A stretch of 34,334 nt of DNA from Candidatus Melainabacteria bacterium (GTDB taxonomy: Bacteria > Cyanobacteriota > Vampirovibrionia > Obscuribacterales > Obscuribacteraceae), in assembly GCA_020853845.1 (NCBI GenBank), contig JADYYD010000089.1, forward strand, positions 1 to 34,334, read 5' to 3'. The position numbers and the translations under genes are program-made. Every line of letters starts with the position of its first letter. Position 1 is the stretch's first letter. Of the stretch, positions 15,932 through 24,158 are shown piece after piece. The notes under the pieces were generated by a model, which searched no databases, was not told the origin of the DNA, and saw only the letters and a list, made by a program, of their open reading frames with translations.

Positions 15932-16840
15932 TTACTGCTTTTCCACCAGGAGACAGCCGCCCTGCGCGCCGGTGATGATCACTCGCGCCGACTTGGCACG
16001 CTTGACGTTCTCGGCCATCTGGCCGCCGACGCTGATCACCGCGACGATGCCGTTGACGTCGCCGTAGATGACGCCGTCACGCTCGCTGATCTTCTTGGCG
16101 GTGACTTCGCAGCCGAGCGGGAAGCGCTCCAGCAGCTCGGCGTCGACCTGCTCGGCTTCCGCCTGCTCGCGCTCGGCGCGCTGCTGGGCGGAGGCTTCGC
16201 GGAGCGACAGCCCGATGTCGATGAACTTCTTCGCGTTGCGTTCCACCTTGCAGACCTTGGCGGTCAGCACGGTGCCCACCTCGATGGAGGCGAGAGCGGC
16301 GTCGCGAACGTCCTTCGACCGGTCATCGCAGACCTGGCTGACGTGGATGAGGGCGCGGCGGCCGACGGCGACCGTGTCGAGCACCTTGCCGAACGCACCG
16401 AGACCGGCGCGCACTTCGGTGATCTCGACGGTCATGTCGCTGCCGATCTCGATGGCGAGCACCTGCTCCTCGATCGAGTCGCGCTCCGCACGGTTGTCGC
16501 GGCTGCGCTTCGAGATGAGGGCGCGCTCGGAAATCGCGTACTGCGCGATCTCCTTGCCCTTCATGTTGGCGTTCTTCGCCGGCACGAAGTCGGCGCGCGT
16601 GCAGAGCCCCTCGATGGTGTCACCCAGCTTGATGCTCTTGATGCGCGCCTCGCGGTCCTCGTCCGTCTTGCCGCTGACACCGTTGTTGGTCAGCAGGGCG
16701 CGGACCTTGCCGGTGAACGGCGAGCCGTTGACCTTGGTGACCGAGACATGGAAGCCGAAGCCGGCCATGCCCGTGACGGTGCCCTCGATGACGGCGTTCT
16801 TCTCGAAAGCGAGGACGTTGGTGTTCTGAGTCGTGTTCAT
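15932..16840 (-). CDS. S1-like (OB-fold) RNA-binding protein, 302 aa
   Basis: Three S1-like OB segments: residues ~15-112 (VIEGTVTGMAGFGFHVSV, with a charged insert), ~132-213 (GSDMTVEITEVRAGLGAFGK ... ALIHVSQ ... GTVLTAKVCKVE ... FIDIGLS, the best match) and ~241-302 (GCEVTAKKISERDGVIYGDV). A Glu/Ala/Gln-rich linker (~215-238) joins the last two. The ALIHVSQV and LSLREA features are the S1 hallmark in ribosomal protein S1, PNPase and RNase E-type proteins. At three domains it is shorter than bacterial S1 and lacks any catalytic domain, so a stand-alone RNA-binding or translation-linked role is likely, by inference. ATG 16840 has GGAG seven bases upstream. It follows the duplicated 144-aa gene in block B. 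Confidence 0.82.
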   Translation of the reverse strand: MNTTQNTNVLAFEKNAVIEGTVTGMAGFGFHVSVTKVNGSPFTGKVRALLTNNGVSGKTDEDREARIKSIKLGDTIEGLCTRADFVPAKNANMKGKEIAQYAISERALISKRSRDNRAERDSIEEQVLAIEIGSDMTVEITEVRAGLGAFGKVLDTVAVGRRALIHVSQVCDDRSKDVRDAALASIEVGTVLTAKVCKVERNAKKFIDIGLSLREASAQQRAEREQAEAEQVDAELLERFPLGCEVTAKKISERDGVIYGDVNGIVAVISVGGQMAENVKRAKSARVIITGAQGGCLLVEKQ

Positions 16841-16860
16841 ATGATTTCTCCACAGGTTAT

Positions 16861-16888
16861 GGCACCCGTTTGGTTTGGTTAGGGTGCC
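16861..16888. repeat. Perfect 7-bp stem-loop upstream of the S1-like gene
   Basis: GGCACCC (16861-16867) and GGGTGCC (16882-16888) around a 14-base loop in the leader of the S1-like gene, about 20 bases before its start. Possibly an attenuator or the end of the preceding transcript. Confidence 0.45.
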
Positions 16889-17027
16889 GTGTTCACTACA
16901 GAGAGCAATCCAAGCGCCTGGAAGCTCTCACCATTTGTCGATGGCCACGGGCAGCGTCAGCAGGCAGGCGTTCCGCACCTGACCTGTTGTCGCTCTGTCA
17001 CCGCCCGTGGTGAGCCGTTGCTAAGCA

Positions 17028-17047
17028 GAGTCCCGCGGACAGGACTC
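17028..17047. repeat. 6-bp stem-loop after the 144-aa gene
   Basis: GAGTCC (17028-17033) and GGACTC (17042-17047), 25 bases past the stop of the 144-aa gene on the minus strand, next to a CGGC/GCCG hairpin. Confidence 0.4.
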
Positions 17048-17071
17048 CTCGGCTTGCGCCGATCGGCTGCC

Positions 17072-17506
17072 TTATGCCGCCGCCTTCAGGACCACCGTCT
17101 CGCGACAGGGACCTGCGGGCAGAGCGATCATCCGCCGATGGGACCCGTAGGGACCCAGGTTCTCCTCGTGGCAGTTGAAGCGCCCGATGAACAGACGCTC
17201 GCCGACCTCGAGAGGAATGTCGTTGCTGACCGGCACGTACTGCCAGTCGCCGGGCTTCACCTCGCGCAGAACGCAGGTGATCTCACCGGCTGCCGGACGG
17301 ACGACTTCGCCGGAGAAGCTGCGCTTCCTCGGCGTTCCGACCGGATAGCAGACGGTGCGTTCGTGGCTGCCCGAGGGCCCGTCCTTGACGATGTCCGTGG
17401 TGAACTCGCCGTCGAACAGCGTTTCGCCGGGGGCGATGGTCACCGCGTCTTTGGCAGGAATGAACTCCTGAACGCCGCGAACGAGCCGAATCACACAAGT
17501 TTGCAT
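17072..17506 (-). CDS. Internally duplicated hypothetical protein, 144 aa
   Basis: Contains two copies of one motif: PGETLFDGEF ... GPSGSHERTVCYPVG (residues ~26-57) and VGERLFIGRF ... GPYGSHRRMIALPAG (~101-132), each with GE-x-LF-x-G-x-F, then GP-x-GSH-x-R and a P-x-G turn. The region between is a short linker with GEVVRPAAGEITC and KPGDWQY. Each repeat reads as beta-strands; there is no signal peptide. ATG 17506 has GGAGG nine bases upstream. It lies between the GH57 and S1-like genes of block B with GC-rich hairpins on both sides. The duplication is seen directly; the fold and function are not recognised. Confidence 0.82.
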   Translation of the reverse strand: MQTCVIRLVRGVQEFIPAKDAVTIAPGETLFDGEFTTDIVKDGPSGSHERTVCYPVGTPRKRSFSGEVVRPAAGEITCVLREVKPGDWQYVPVSNDIPLEVGERLFIGRFNCHEENLGPYGSHRRMIALPAGPCRETVVLKAAA

Positions 17507-17578
17507 TTGATAGGTCCTCCATTGTCTGGGCGCGCTGACTGCGTTGTTTTCGCGTCAGCTCGTCGTTGTTATCGACCA

Positions 17579-17605
17579 GGCGGTGCCACCACGTGTGACA
17601 CCGCC
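17579..17605. repeat. Perfect 7-bp stem-loop after the GH57 gene
   Basis: GGCGGTG (17579-17585) and CACCGCC (17599-17605) around a 13-base loop, ~40 bases past the GH57 stop. A further CCGC/GCGG hairpin lies at ~17622-17636 and a GCTGAC/GTCAGC pair at 17534-17559, so the whole spacer is structured. Confidence 0.5.
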
Positions 17606-17646
17606 TTACGAGTCCAACCGCCCTTTGCGGCTGCCCGTCTCCCTGC

Positions 17647-19545
17647 TCACTTGCACACTTTGCCGGTTTCGCGATGCCAGCAGTTGCGACGGCCGGGACG
17701 GCGCCGCATCACGCGAGGCAGTTTGAAAACGACATCAACCCGCGCCCGAGCGCATGCGCCATCACGCCAGCCGAGAACAGACTTGTCGACCTTGAGCGTG
17801 CCGGCCAGCTTTTCGAAAGCCGCCTTCAGCTCGTCGGTCAACTTGCCCGCCTCGACAGCGCCTGCGTACGCGTCCAGGAGCTTGTTCTGAGCCGCCCAGG
17901 CATCGAAGGTGATGCCCAGCTTGCTCGCTTCCTGAATGAGAGCATCCAGGTGTTCCACATCCTTGCCCCGGTTGAGAGGGCCGTGGAACATGTACTGCAA
18001 CTCGCCGGCCACCGCTTGCGGCTTGACGAGCTGGTCCCAGACGCCTTTTCCGTTGCCGAATGCGGGCAGGTTGCACTGGGCACCTTCCAGCTCGGCAACG
18101 AAGCGGGCTTCCAGGTCAACCAGATCCGCCTGGTCGAACTGCGACGCCAGCTCGATTGCCCGAGCCGCGTAGCGCAGATTCTGGACCGGTTCCAGTCCGG
18201 CGACATCATCGAAGAACCAGGCGCAGCTCGTGAACATCAACATTCCGAAGCGGCTCATCTCCATCAGGCTGACCGCCTTCTGGAAAGTCTCGCTCTGGAT
18301 GATGTCCTTGCTCTCGCCTTCCGCCTGCTTCAGCGAATCCGCTTTGGCATGACGGCGGAACCAGCTCGCCGCGGTCGACCCGTCGAGCAGCACGTCGATG
18401 TAATCGTTGCGCGCTCCCCAGGGGTCGGCGAAGAGCTTGCGCCCTTCGCGGTCAAACAGCGAATCGAGCTGCGCGCGCAAGTGGTTGAGACCATCGCGCA
18501 GGGGCTTACGCCACTGCTGATGCCACTTGCCGTTGGCTCCCGAGTTGCAGCCGCAGTTGCTGCGCCAGCGCTCCACGCCGTGTGAGCAGCTCCAGGAGCT
18601 GTTGTCCCACACTTCGGCCTCCATGGTGGGAGGATTGAGCGCCAGGTAGTGCCCGTAGCTGGTGAGCTCGATGTCCTGCTTCTTCTTCAGCTCGTTCACC
18701 ACCCACGCCATGCACATCTCGCCGTGCTTGTGGTGATGACCGAAGGTCTCACCGTCGACGGCGATGTGCATCAACTGAGTGTGCTGACGGCTGTCGTTGA
18801 AGCCGCTCATCAAGCGACCCAGGAACTTCTCGCCCGACTCCAGCAGCTTCTCGAAAGCGACCGCCTGAGAGACGGGGCCGTCGTAGAAGAAGACTGCAAT
18901 CTTGCGACCGGAAGGCAGGTTGACCTGGTAAGCCTGCGACGGATCGACTCCGCCGGACTTTTCCGGGTCGGACCACTGCGTCTCACCCTTCTTACGCCAC
19001 CGCTTCGCCTGCCGCGGCGCCAGAATCGTGAACTTGATGCCCTCGGCGGCGAGCGCCTCGAGCGTCTCCACGTCCACGGCTGTTTCCGCCAGATGCATGC
19101 CTTCCGGCTTGCGATGGAAGAAACACTCGAACGTCTTCACGCCCCACACGACCTGCGTCTTCTTGTCGCGGTCATGGGCCAGGGGCATGATCTGGTGGTT
19201 GTACACCTGGGCGATGGCGTTGCCGTGCCCGTTCAGGCGCGCGGCGCTCAGTCGGTCGCCTTCGATGACGGCGTTGAGCGTGTCCGGAGCGAAGTCCGCC
19301 ATCCACGTCAGAAGCGTCGGGCCGATGTTGAACGAGACATGCTCGTAGTTGTTGACCACGCCGATGACGTTGCCGCCACCGTCGATGATGCGGGCACGCC
19401 CGTTGGTGGCGTAGCACTCGCGGTCGATGCGGGCGTTCCAGTTGGGGAACGGCGCAGCCGACGGTTGCCGCTCGATCCTCCCTGTGTAAGGGGATTCGCG
19501 AGGAGGCTGGTAGTCGTGCATGTGCACTGCGATGTATTTTGTCAT
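17647..19545 (-). CDS. GH57 family protein with DUF3536 C-terminal region (alpha-amylase/alpha-mannosidase type)
   Basis: 632 aa. The N-terminus HMHDYQPPRESPY and the segments NNYEHVSFNIGPTLL, GHGNAIAQVYNHQIMPLA and QVVWGVKTFE are hallmarks of the glycoside hydrolase 57 proteins that carry DUF3536. GMHLAETAVDVETL (149-162) and VDGETFGHHHKHGE (263-276) hold the conserved acidic residues that should form the active site; I do not assign nucleophile and acid/base with certainty. The second half has the DUF3536 signature SSWSCSHGVERWRSNCGC (316-333). No signal peptide, so cytoplasmic, and probably acting on glycogen or maltodextrin. I start at ATG 19545, which has GGAGG eight bases upstream; the frame extends 41 residues further without one. 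The C-terminal tail is Arg-rich. It follows the GH14 gene in block B. Confidence 0.93.
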   Translation of the reverse strand: MTKYIAVHMHDYQPPRESPYTGRIERQPSAAPFPNWNARIDRECYATNGRARIIDGGGNVIGVVNNYEHVSFNIGPTLLTWMADFAPDTLNAVIEGDRLSAARLNGHGNAIAQVYNHQIMPLAHDRDKKTQVVWGVKTFECFFHRKPEGMHLAETAVDVETLEALAAEGIKFTILAPRQAKRWRKKGETQWSDPEKSGGVDPSQAYQVNLPSGRKIAVFFYDGPVSQAVAFEKLLESGEKFLGRLMSGFNDSRQHTQLMHIAVDGETFGHHHKHGEMCMAWVVNELKKKQDIELTSYGHYLALNPPTMEAEVWDNSSWSCSHGVERWRSNCGCNSGANGKWHQQWRKPLRDGLNHLRAQLDSLFDREGRKLFADPWGARNDYIDVLLDGSTAASWFRRHAKADSLKQAEGESKDIIQSETFQKAVSLMEMSRFGMLMFTSCAWFFDDVAGLEPVQNLRYAARAIELASQFDQADLVDLEARFVAELEGAQCNLPAFGNGKGVWDQLVKPQAVAGELQYMFHGPLNRGKDVEHLDALIQEASKLGITFDAWAAQNKLLDAYAGAVEAGKLTDELKAAFEKLAGTLKVDKSVLGWRDGACARARVDVVFKLPRVMRRRPGRRNCWHRETGKVCK

Positions 19546-19773
19546 TACAATGTCCTCCACGCCCGGAGTCTTATCCTGCGAGTCTTCCGGGCGGAGACGC
19601 GCGCCGTCAGCGCCTTCCTTCCGGAAGGCGAAGACGAGATGTGAGGAATTGAGACGACATCGCACCACTCTTTTGAGCGGTAACGCGGTGGCGCCTGTGA
19701 TTTCAGTCAGCGAGTAATGCTGCAGTCTTCTGTCGCTTCACCTTCGCCACAAGCGCACGTTGCCGGGGGGGAT

Positions 19774-19809
19774 GGCGGCAAGGTTTTCGCCTAGCCGTTG
19801 CCCCCCCCG
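19774..19809. repeat. G-run/C-run stem-loop after the GH14 gene
   Basis: CGGGGGGG (19774-19781) pairs with CCCCCCCG (19802-19809) around a loop that itself contains GGCG/CGCC. Located ~80 bases past the GH14 stop on the minus strand. The G run could also form a quadruplex-like or slippage-prone tract. Confidence 0.55.
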
Positions 19810-19890
19810 CTTCTTCAGCACACGAGCTACGCGTTCGTCGAGTCAGCAAGACGGCGTGGGTGCGAGCACCACGAGCGCAATCTTCCCAAC

Positions 19891-21372
19891 TCAGCTTGCA
19901 GCCGCTTCGTCAGCGGACTTCGTAGCAGGTGGTGCCTGTTGAGATGGTTGGTCCACCCCGCCAGGCTGAATCAGGTCCATGATCTTCTGGAGCTCCGTCT
20001 TGCAGACGTCGTTCCCGAGGATGTCCCCGATTCGCAGCAACGTCAGCCCCTCGTACACGCCGTCCGAACCGGGCAGCGCGAGAGCAGACCGCATCAAGTC
20101 CCAGGACTGCGGAACCGGCAGGGTGAAACTCAGGGCGTTTTCGCCCTTAATCGGCACCCCTTGCCGCTTCGCTTCCGCACCCACCCAGCGCACCAGAGAG
20201 TTCGCCAGAGACATCGCCAACTTACCGTCGGCTCCGTCAGGCATCTCCAGGCAGGTGAAGTGCAGAACGACCCGCGTGTGCTCGGCTGCGTCGTTGAGCT
20301 CCTTGAAGAGCGAGACGATGGACTGGTATCCACGCCCCTTCTCATTGGAAGCCCACTCCTCAGCGTCAACGCGAATCAGTCCGGCGGGAATCTCAGCCAG
20401 ACGATCGGAAAGAACGACCTTGCCGTCGACCCACTCACCCATCCGCCAGTGAACACCAGGAACCTTGGCGCCGAGGTCGATGCCCTTCATCGGGCTGTCC
20501 TCAGCATCAAAGATTTCCAGCGCGGCGCGCATGACCATGCGGCCATGCTTGAGAAGGGCTTCGTGGTACCACTGCAGGAAGTCGCGTCCGTAGACCGTCT
20601 TGACGTGCTGCTTGCGCTTGAAGAACTCCCAGGCATCAGCCGGAGGAGCGACGTCTTCTGGCTCCATCGTAGCGAAGCCCCACGCTTTCGACACTTCCGA
20701 CTCGGACCCGTACTTCTCCAGAACCCAGGCGCGGAAGGACGCGATCGCCAGCTCCGAGTAGCACTGGAGGGCGCCGCGGTTCGGCCAGTTGGAGTTGTCG
20801 TCGTCCTTGTAGGAACTGTAGCGAAGTTCGCCGGCGGGACCGAGCGAGAAGTTGACCTCCTGGATGTGCTCCGCGATGTCCGCGAACTCGTCACGGATGG
20901 CGCGGAAGACGCGGCGGTAGTCGTCGAGGATGAGGTGCGTCGCGAAAGCCGCAACGTACTCCATGCAGGCATTGCCCTTCTCGCTGACATACATCGCCGC
21001 CTCCGGCTTACCAGAAGGCACCAGCTTCGCCAGCTTCGGGAAGACCCATGCCGGAATCGGCACGAAGTTCTTGCCGTCGCCGACGTTTCCGCCGCACTGA
21101 TGCAGCGAAACCAGCAGTTGCAGCATCAGCTCTTCTTCGATGGCAATCTTGAAGAGCGGACGGTAGAAGGTCCAATCGAAGTTGCCTTCGGTCGGTTCGA
21201 TGAGTCCCCACCACATGTCGATGGAAACTGCTTTGATGCCGCGAGCTTTCGCGTCCCGGCACTGGTTTCTGAACGCTTCGCGCTCAGCTTTCGATGGCTC
21301 GCTTCCCAGATTCGCCGGATCACCGACGAGAAGCGGCGCCATCACGTTGATCGTGATGTGTTTCGTTTTCAT
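19891..21372 (-). CDS. GH14 beta-amylase
   Basis: 493 aa, close to the usual length of plant and bacterial beta-amylase catalytic domains. The family signatures are all present: VMAPL near the N-terminus, GIKAVSIDMWWGLIE (Asp52), LHQCGGNVGD (~90-99), SLGPAGELRY with the presumed catalytic acid Glu182, and HFTCLEM with the presumed catalytic base Glu376. Beta-amylase removes maltose from non-reducing ends of alpha-1,4-glucans. There is no signal peptide or starch-binding domain; the last ~30 residues are a disordered Ala/Gln/Pro tail. This suggests action on internal glycogen or imported dextrin. ATG 21372 has AAAGG seven bases upstream. First gene of block B, followed by GH57. GH14 is uncommon in bacteria. 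Confidence 0.95.
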   Translation of the reverse strand: MKTKHITINVMAPLLVGDPANLGSEPSKAEREAFRNQCRDAKARGIKAVSIDMWWGLIEPTEGNFDWTFYRPLFKIAIEEELMLQLLVSLHQCGGNVGDGKNFVPIPAWVFPKLAKLVPSGKPEAAMYVSEKGNACMEYVAAFATHLILDDYRRVFRAIRDEFADIAEHIQEVNFSLGPAGELRYSSYKDDDNSNWPNRGALQCYSELAIASFRAWVLEKYGSESEVSKAWGFATMEPEDVAPPADAWEFFKRKQHVKTVYGRDFLQWYHEALLKHGRMVMRAALEIFDAEDSPMKGIDLGAKVPGVHWRMGEWVDGKVVLSDRLAEIPAGLIRVDAEEWASNEKGRGYQSIVSLFKELNDAAEHTRVVLHFTCLEMPDGADGKLAMSLANSLVRWVGAEAKRQGVPIKGENALSFTLPVPQSWDLMRSALALPGSDGVYEGLTLLRIGDILGNDVCKTELQKIMDLIQPGGVDQPSQQAPPATKSADEAAAS

Positions 21373-21980
21373 AATTGCGCCTTTCGTTTAGTCGTCGGTA
21401 CTTCGGCAGTAATGCCGCGGCACGACGTAGCTGTTTAGAAATCTGCGCCGAGCAACCGCTGCTCAGCTATCCAGGAATCCAACTCAGCCACGGCTAACTG
21501 CCTTGGCATAAGGGAACGAACAACACCCAAACCAAATGCGAACGCCCCCGAGACGTTGTCGTCAGGAGGAGCGCAGCGAAAGGTCAGGTGTTAGATAGGC
21601 TTTGTGGCTTTTCTGTGTTGTTCGGGATGAAAAATAGAGTTGTACGTACATCCTTAGCGCAAGAGGTGTTGTCAAGCAATACTCTTACTGTTACTACTAC
21701 TGGCCCCGATCGCAGGAGTAGTTTTGACTTAGAAGTCCATTCATTGAGCTTTTATGGACTAGTCAACAAGATCATCACCACGTAACAAATGACCTCTTTC
21801 GAGGCCGGGGGTTGTCAATTAATGCACGTTAATATCTATCGAGGTTAGCGATAGCTCATGTTTGCGGCGCTGGCGGGCCTTGCCGATGCCAAGCTAATCT
21901 TCGCAATCCGTTTCACTTTCAAACCACGTCTACGATACTAGATAGTCATCACCAATTCGGCGCTCTCTGTGGTTTCCAAG

Positions 21981-22043
21981 CGCGATTTACCACTGTGGCG
22001 CGTATAAATGAGTGATTCGTACGGGCCACAGTGGTAAATCGCG
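21981..22043. repeat. 63-nt near-perfect inverted repeat
   Basis: Arms 21981-21999 and 22025-22043 pair over 19 bp without mismatch. A 1x1 internal loop follows (22000/22024), then four more pairs (CGTA 22001-22004 with TACG 22020-22023). No T run on either side. Too long for a typical operator; fits a cruciform, a structured RNA or a small palindromic mobile unit. Confidence 0.75.
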
Positions 22044-22069
22044 AATGACAACCAGCATTTACGGAAGTT

Positions 22070-22109
22070 GAGTGCGGTTGAGTGCGGTTGGGAGCGGCTG
22101 GGAGCGGCG
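22070..22109. repeat. Four imperfect tandem 10-bp repeats
   Basis: GAGTGCGGTT twice (22070-22079, 22080-22089), then GGGAGCGGCT and GGGAGCGGCG. The array starts 27 bases after the long hairpin. Confidence 0.65.
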
Positions 22110-22269
22110 CGGCAATGCGCTCGCGGCGCTGCGCTCGCGCAACGTGTTCGCGGTGCTGGGTTATTAAACGTTGAAACGGCGCCTTCGCGAGATTGCCGCG
22201 CCATCACGGCCAGTTGAACCGGTCACTCCCTCCAAAAATGAGACAGTATCTCAACTCGCGCGAGTTACT

Positions 22270-22389
22270 GGCTGCCAGGACTGCTTGAAGTTATTGGCTT
22301 GAAGTTATTGGCTGCCAGGTCTGCTTGAAGTTATTGGCTCGAAGTTATTGGTTGCCAGGACTGCTTGAAGTTGTTGGCTTGAAGTTATT
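22270..22389. repeat. Three tandem 40-bp repeats
   Basis: Units at 22270-22309, 22310-22349 and 22350-22389 differ by only a few bases. Each begins GGCTGCCAGGACTGC (or close) and contains two copies of a (C)TTGAAGTTATT submotif. A degenerate fourth start follows at 22390. It lies ~160 bases upstream of malQ. There are no spacers, so it is not a CRISPR. Confidence 0.85.
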
Positions 22390-22550
22390 GGCAGCTGTGC
22401 CTGCTCGAACTGTTCACCAACCGCACGATTCCAAGGCCTTACGATTACTTTGCTGCAGCACGGCAAGATTGCGCGAAAGAATGGTCGCCGCAAAAACCGC
22501 GCGCCGCGGCATGCTCATTTCTGCACATCGCTTTGAAACAAGGAGATCAA

Positions 22551-24107
22551 GTGCCTTTTCCTCGCACCAGCGGAATACTCGTTCACCCCACTTCATTTCC
22601 AAGCGCATATGGAATTGGAGACCTGGGTCGTGAAGCTTACGAATTCGTCGACTTTCTGTACGATTCGGGACAGCACCTCTGGCAGGTTTTGCCCTTAGGG
22701 CCGACTGGCTACGGCGATTCACCCTACCAATGCCTTTCCGCTTTTGCAGGAAACCCGCTTTTAATCAGCCCCGACAGGCTGGTCGAAGAAGGTTTTCTCG
22801 ATGAAGAGGACTTGAAACCGGTTCCTCGTTTGCCAGCCGAAAAGGTGAATTTCAGCAAAGTGATCGAGTTCAAAAAGCGCGTGCTCGAGCGCGCCTTCGA
22901 GCGTTTTAAAAACACGACCGACACGAGCCTGCGAGCAGAATTTCTCGGTTTTTGCCAGAGAGCGGCATCCTGGCTCGATGACTATGCGCTCTTTCGCGTG
23001 CTGAAAGAAGAGCACGGGGGAAATTCCTGGGACAAGTGGGAACCGGCCTATGCGCAACGCGATGCGGCGGCGCTTTCGCTCATCGGCGACCTGCACAGAG
23101 AGCGCATCGAGGCGGAGAAATTCATCCAGTATCTGTTTTTCAAACAGTACGCCTCGCTCAAAAACTATTGCGCGCAAAAGCAAATCAGCATCATCGGCGA
23201 CATGCCGATTTTCGTTGCTTATGATTCTTCCGATGTCTGGATGCATCCGGAATATTTCAAGCTTAATGAAACCGGCACCCCGACTGTAGTTGCTGGTGTT
23301 CCTCCGGACTATTTCAGCGCCACCGGGCAACTCTGGGGCAATCCCATCTACGATTGGGATTACATGATCAAGGACAATTTTTCGTGGTGGATCAACCGCA
23401 TTTCTCATGCGCTCGAAACAACCGACATTGTCCGCATCGACCATTTTCGCGGTTTTGCCGCTTGCTGGGAAATTCCCTATGGGGAGAAAACGGCTCAGAA
23501 TGGGCGTTGGGTGGAAACGCCCGGCAAGGAGTTTTTCACAGCGCTCATCAATGCTTTTCCGGACGTACCCATTATCGTCGAGGATCTGGGCGTCATAACA
23601 CCTGATGTTGAGGCGCTTCGCGACGGTTTTGGATTTCCAGGCATGCGCATTTTGCAGATGGCATTTCGCAGCGATTCCTGCAACATCGACCTTCCGCACA
23701 ATTACATTCCCAACAGTGTGGTCTATACAGGAACGCACGACAACGACACGATTGTCGGCTGGTTTCACAGCAAACCGGGCGAAGGCTCGACGCGCGATGC
23801 GCAGCAAATCGAGAGTGAACGCAAGACATGCATTCGCTATTTGCGATCGAACGGAAAGGAGATCCACTGGGATTTCATCGAAGCGGCATTCGCATCGGTA
23901 GCGGGAATTGCCATAGTTCCTCTGCAAGACATTCTGGGATTGGGCTCGAAAGCGCGCATGAATTTGCCGGCCAGCCAGGAGGGAAACTGGCTCTGGCGCT
24001 ATAAAGAAGGCGTGCTCACAAGCGACATCACCCAGCGTTTGAAGGAACTGACGGATCTATATAGCCGCAACAATGCATTCGTCACGGCAACGCCGGCGAG
24101 GCATTAG
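22551..24107 (+). CDS. malQ: 4-alpha-glucanotransferase (amylomaltase, GH77)
   Basis: 518-aa cytoplasmic enzyme that transfers alpha-1,4-glucan segments between maltodextrins (disproportionation) and releases glucose. Family signatures are in order: SFPSAYGIGDLG, LPLGPTGYGDSPYQ, DMPIFVAYDSSDVW, GQLWGNPIYDW, VRIDHFRGF with nucleophile Asp297, VEDLG with acid/base Glu344, and GTHDNDT with the third carboxylate Asp397. Length is standard. I start at GTG 22551, with AGGAG five bases upstream; an in-frame TTG at 22533 lies before that site. Codon use is set 1. It sits between block B, with the GH14 and GH57 genes (divergent), and block C. Maltose from beta-amylase and short dextrins are its natural substrates, so the three enzymes form a coherent alpha-glucan route. 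Confidence 0.97.
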   Translation: MPFPRTSGILVHPTSFPSAYGIGDLGREAYEFVDFLYDSGQHLWQVLPLGPTGYGDSPYQCLSAFAGNPLLISPDRLVEEGFLDEEDLKPVPRLPAEKVNFSKVIEFKKRVLERAFERFKNTTDTSLRAEFLGFCQRAASWLDDYALFRVLKEEHGGNSWDKWEPAYAQRDAAALSLIGDLHRERIEAEKFIQYLFFKQYASLKNYCAQKQISIIGDMPIFVAYDSSDVWMHPEYFKLNETGTPTVVAGVPPDYFSATGQLWGNPIYDWDYMIKDNFSWWINRISHALETTDIVRIDHFRGFAACWEIPYGEKTAQNGRWVETPGKEFFTALINAFPDVPIIVEDLGVITPDVEALRDGFGFPGMRILQMAFRSDSCNIDLPHNYIPNSVVYTGTHDNDTIVGWFHSKPGEGSTRDAQQIESERKTCIRYLRSNGKEIHWDFIEAAFASVAGIAIVPLQDILGLGSKARMNLPASQEGNWLWRYKEGVLTSDITQRLKELTDLYSRNNAFVTATPARH

Positions 24108-24158
24108 ATACGCGCTCTATTTCTTGATCTCTTGTCTTACCTGATTGAGTTTCTCTTT

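Larger units (their letters stand above)
21373..22550. other. 1.2-kb non-coding region between block B and malQ
   Basis: The longest stretch without a credible gene, between divergent genes. It should hold the block B promoter (minus) and the malQ promoter (plus). On the minus strand a perfect TTGACA occurs at 21670-21675 and another at 21813-21818, each followed by AAC, but neither has a good -10 at the right distance. Structures in order: GACT/AGTCCAT pairing with ATGGACT/AGTC (21726-21764), CTATCG/CGATAG (~21837-21855), the 63-nt hairpin (21981-22043), the 10-bp repeats (22070-22109) and the 40-bp repeats (22270-22389). Confidence 0.5.

Noticed and set aside
15878-16882. 334-codon open frame on the plus strand
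   Set aside because: Antisense to the S1-like gene; its Leu/Ala/Asp/Gly composition is a typical shadow.
19798-21438. 546-codon open frame on the plus strand
   Set aside because: It is antisense to the GH14 gene, whose catalytic motifs are unmistakable.
21647-21675. Block B promoter with TTGACA on the minus strand
   Set aside because: The -35 hexamer is perfect, but the hexamer 17 bases downstream (GATGTA) is a poor -10 and the distance to the first gene is ~275 bases.
22270-22389. CRISPR array
   Set aside because: The 40-bp units abut each other with no unique spacers, and no cas gene is present.
22761-23927. 388-codon open frame on the minus strand
   Set aside because: Antisense to malQ, whose active-site motifs are intact.
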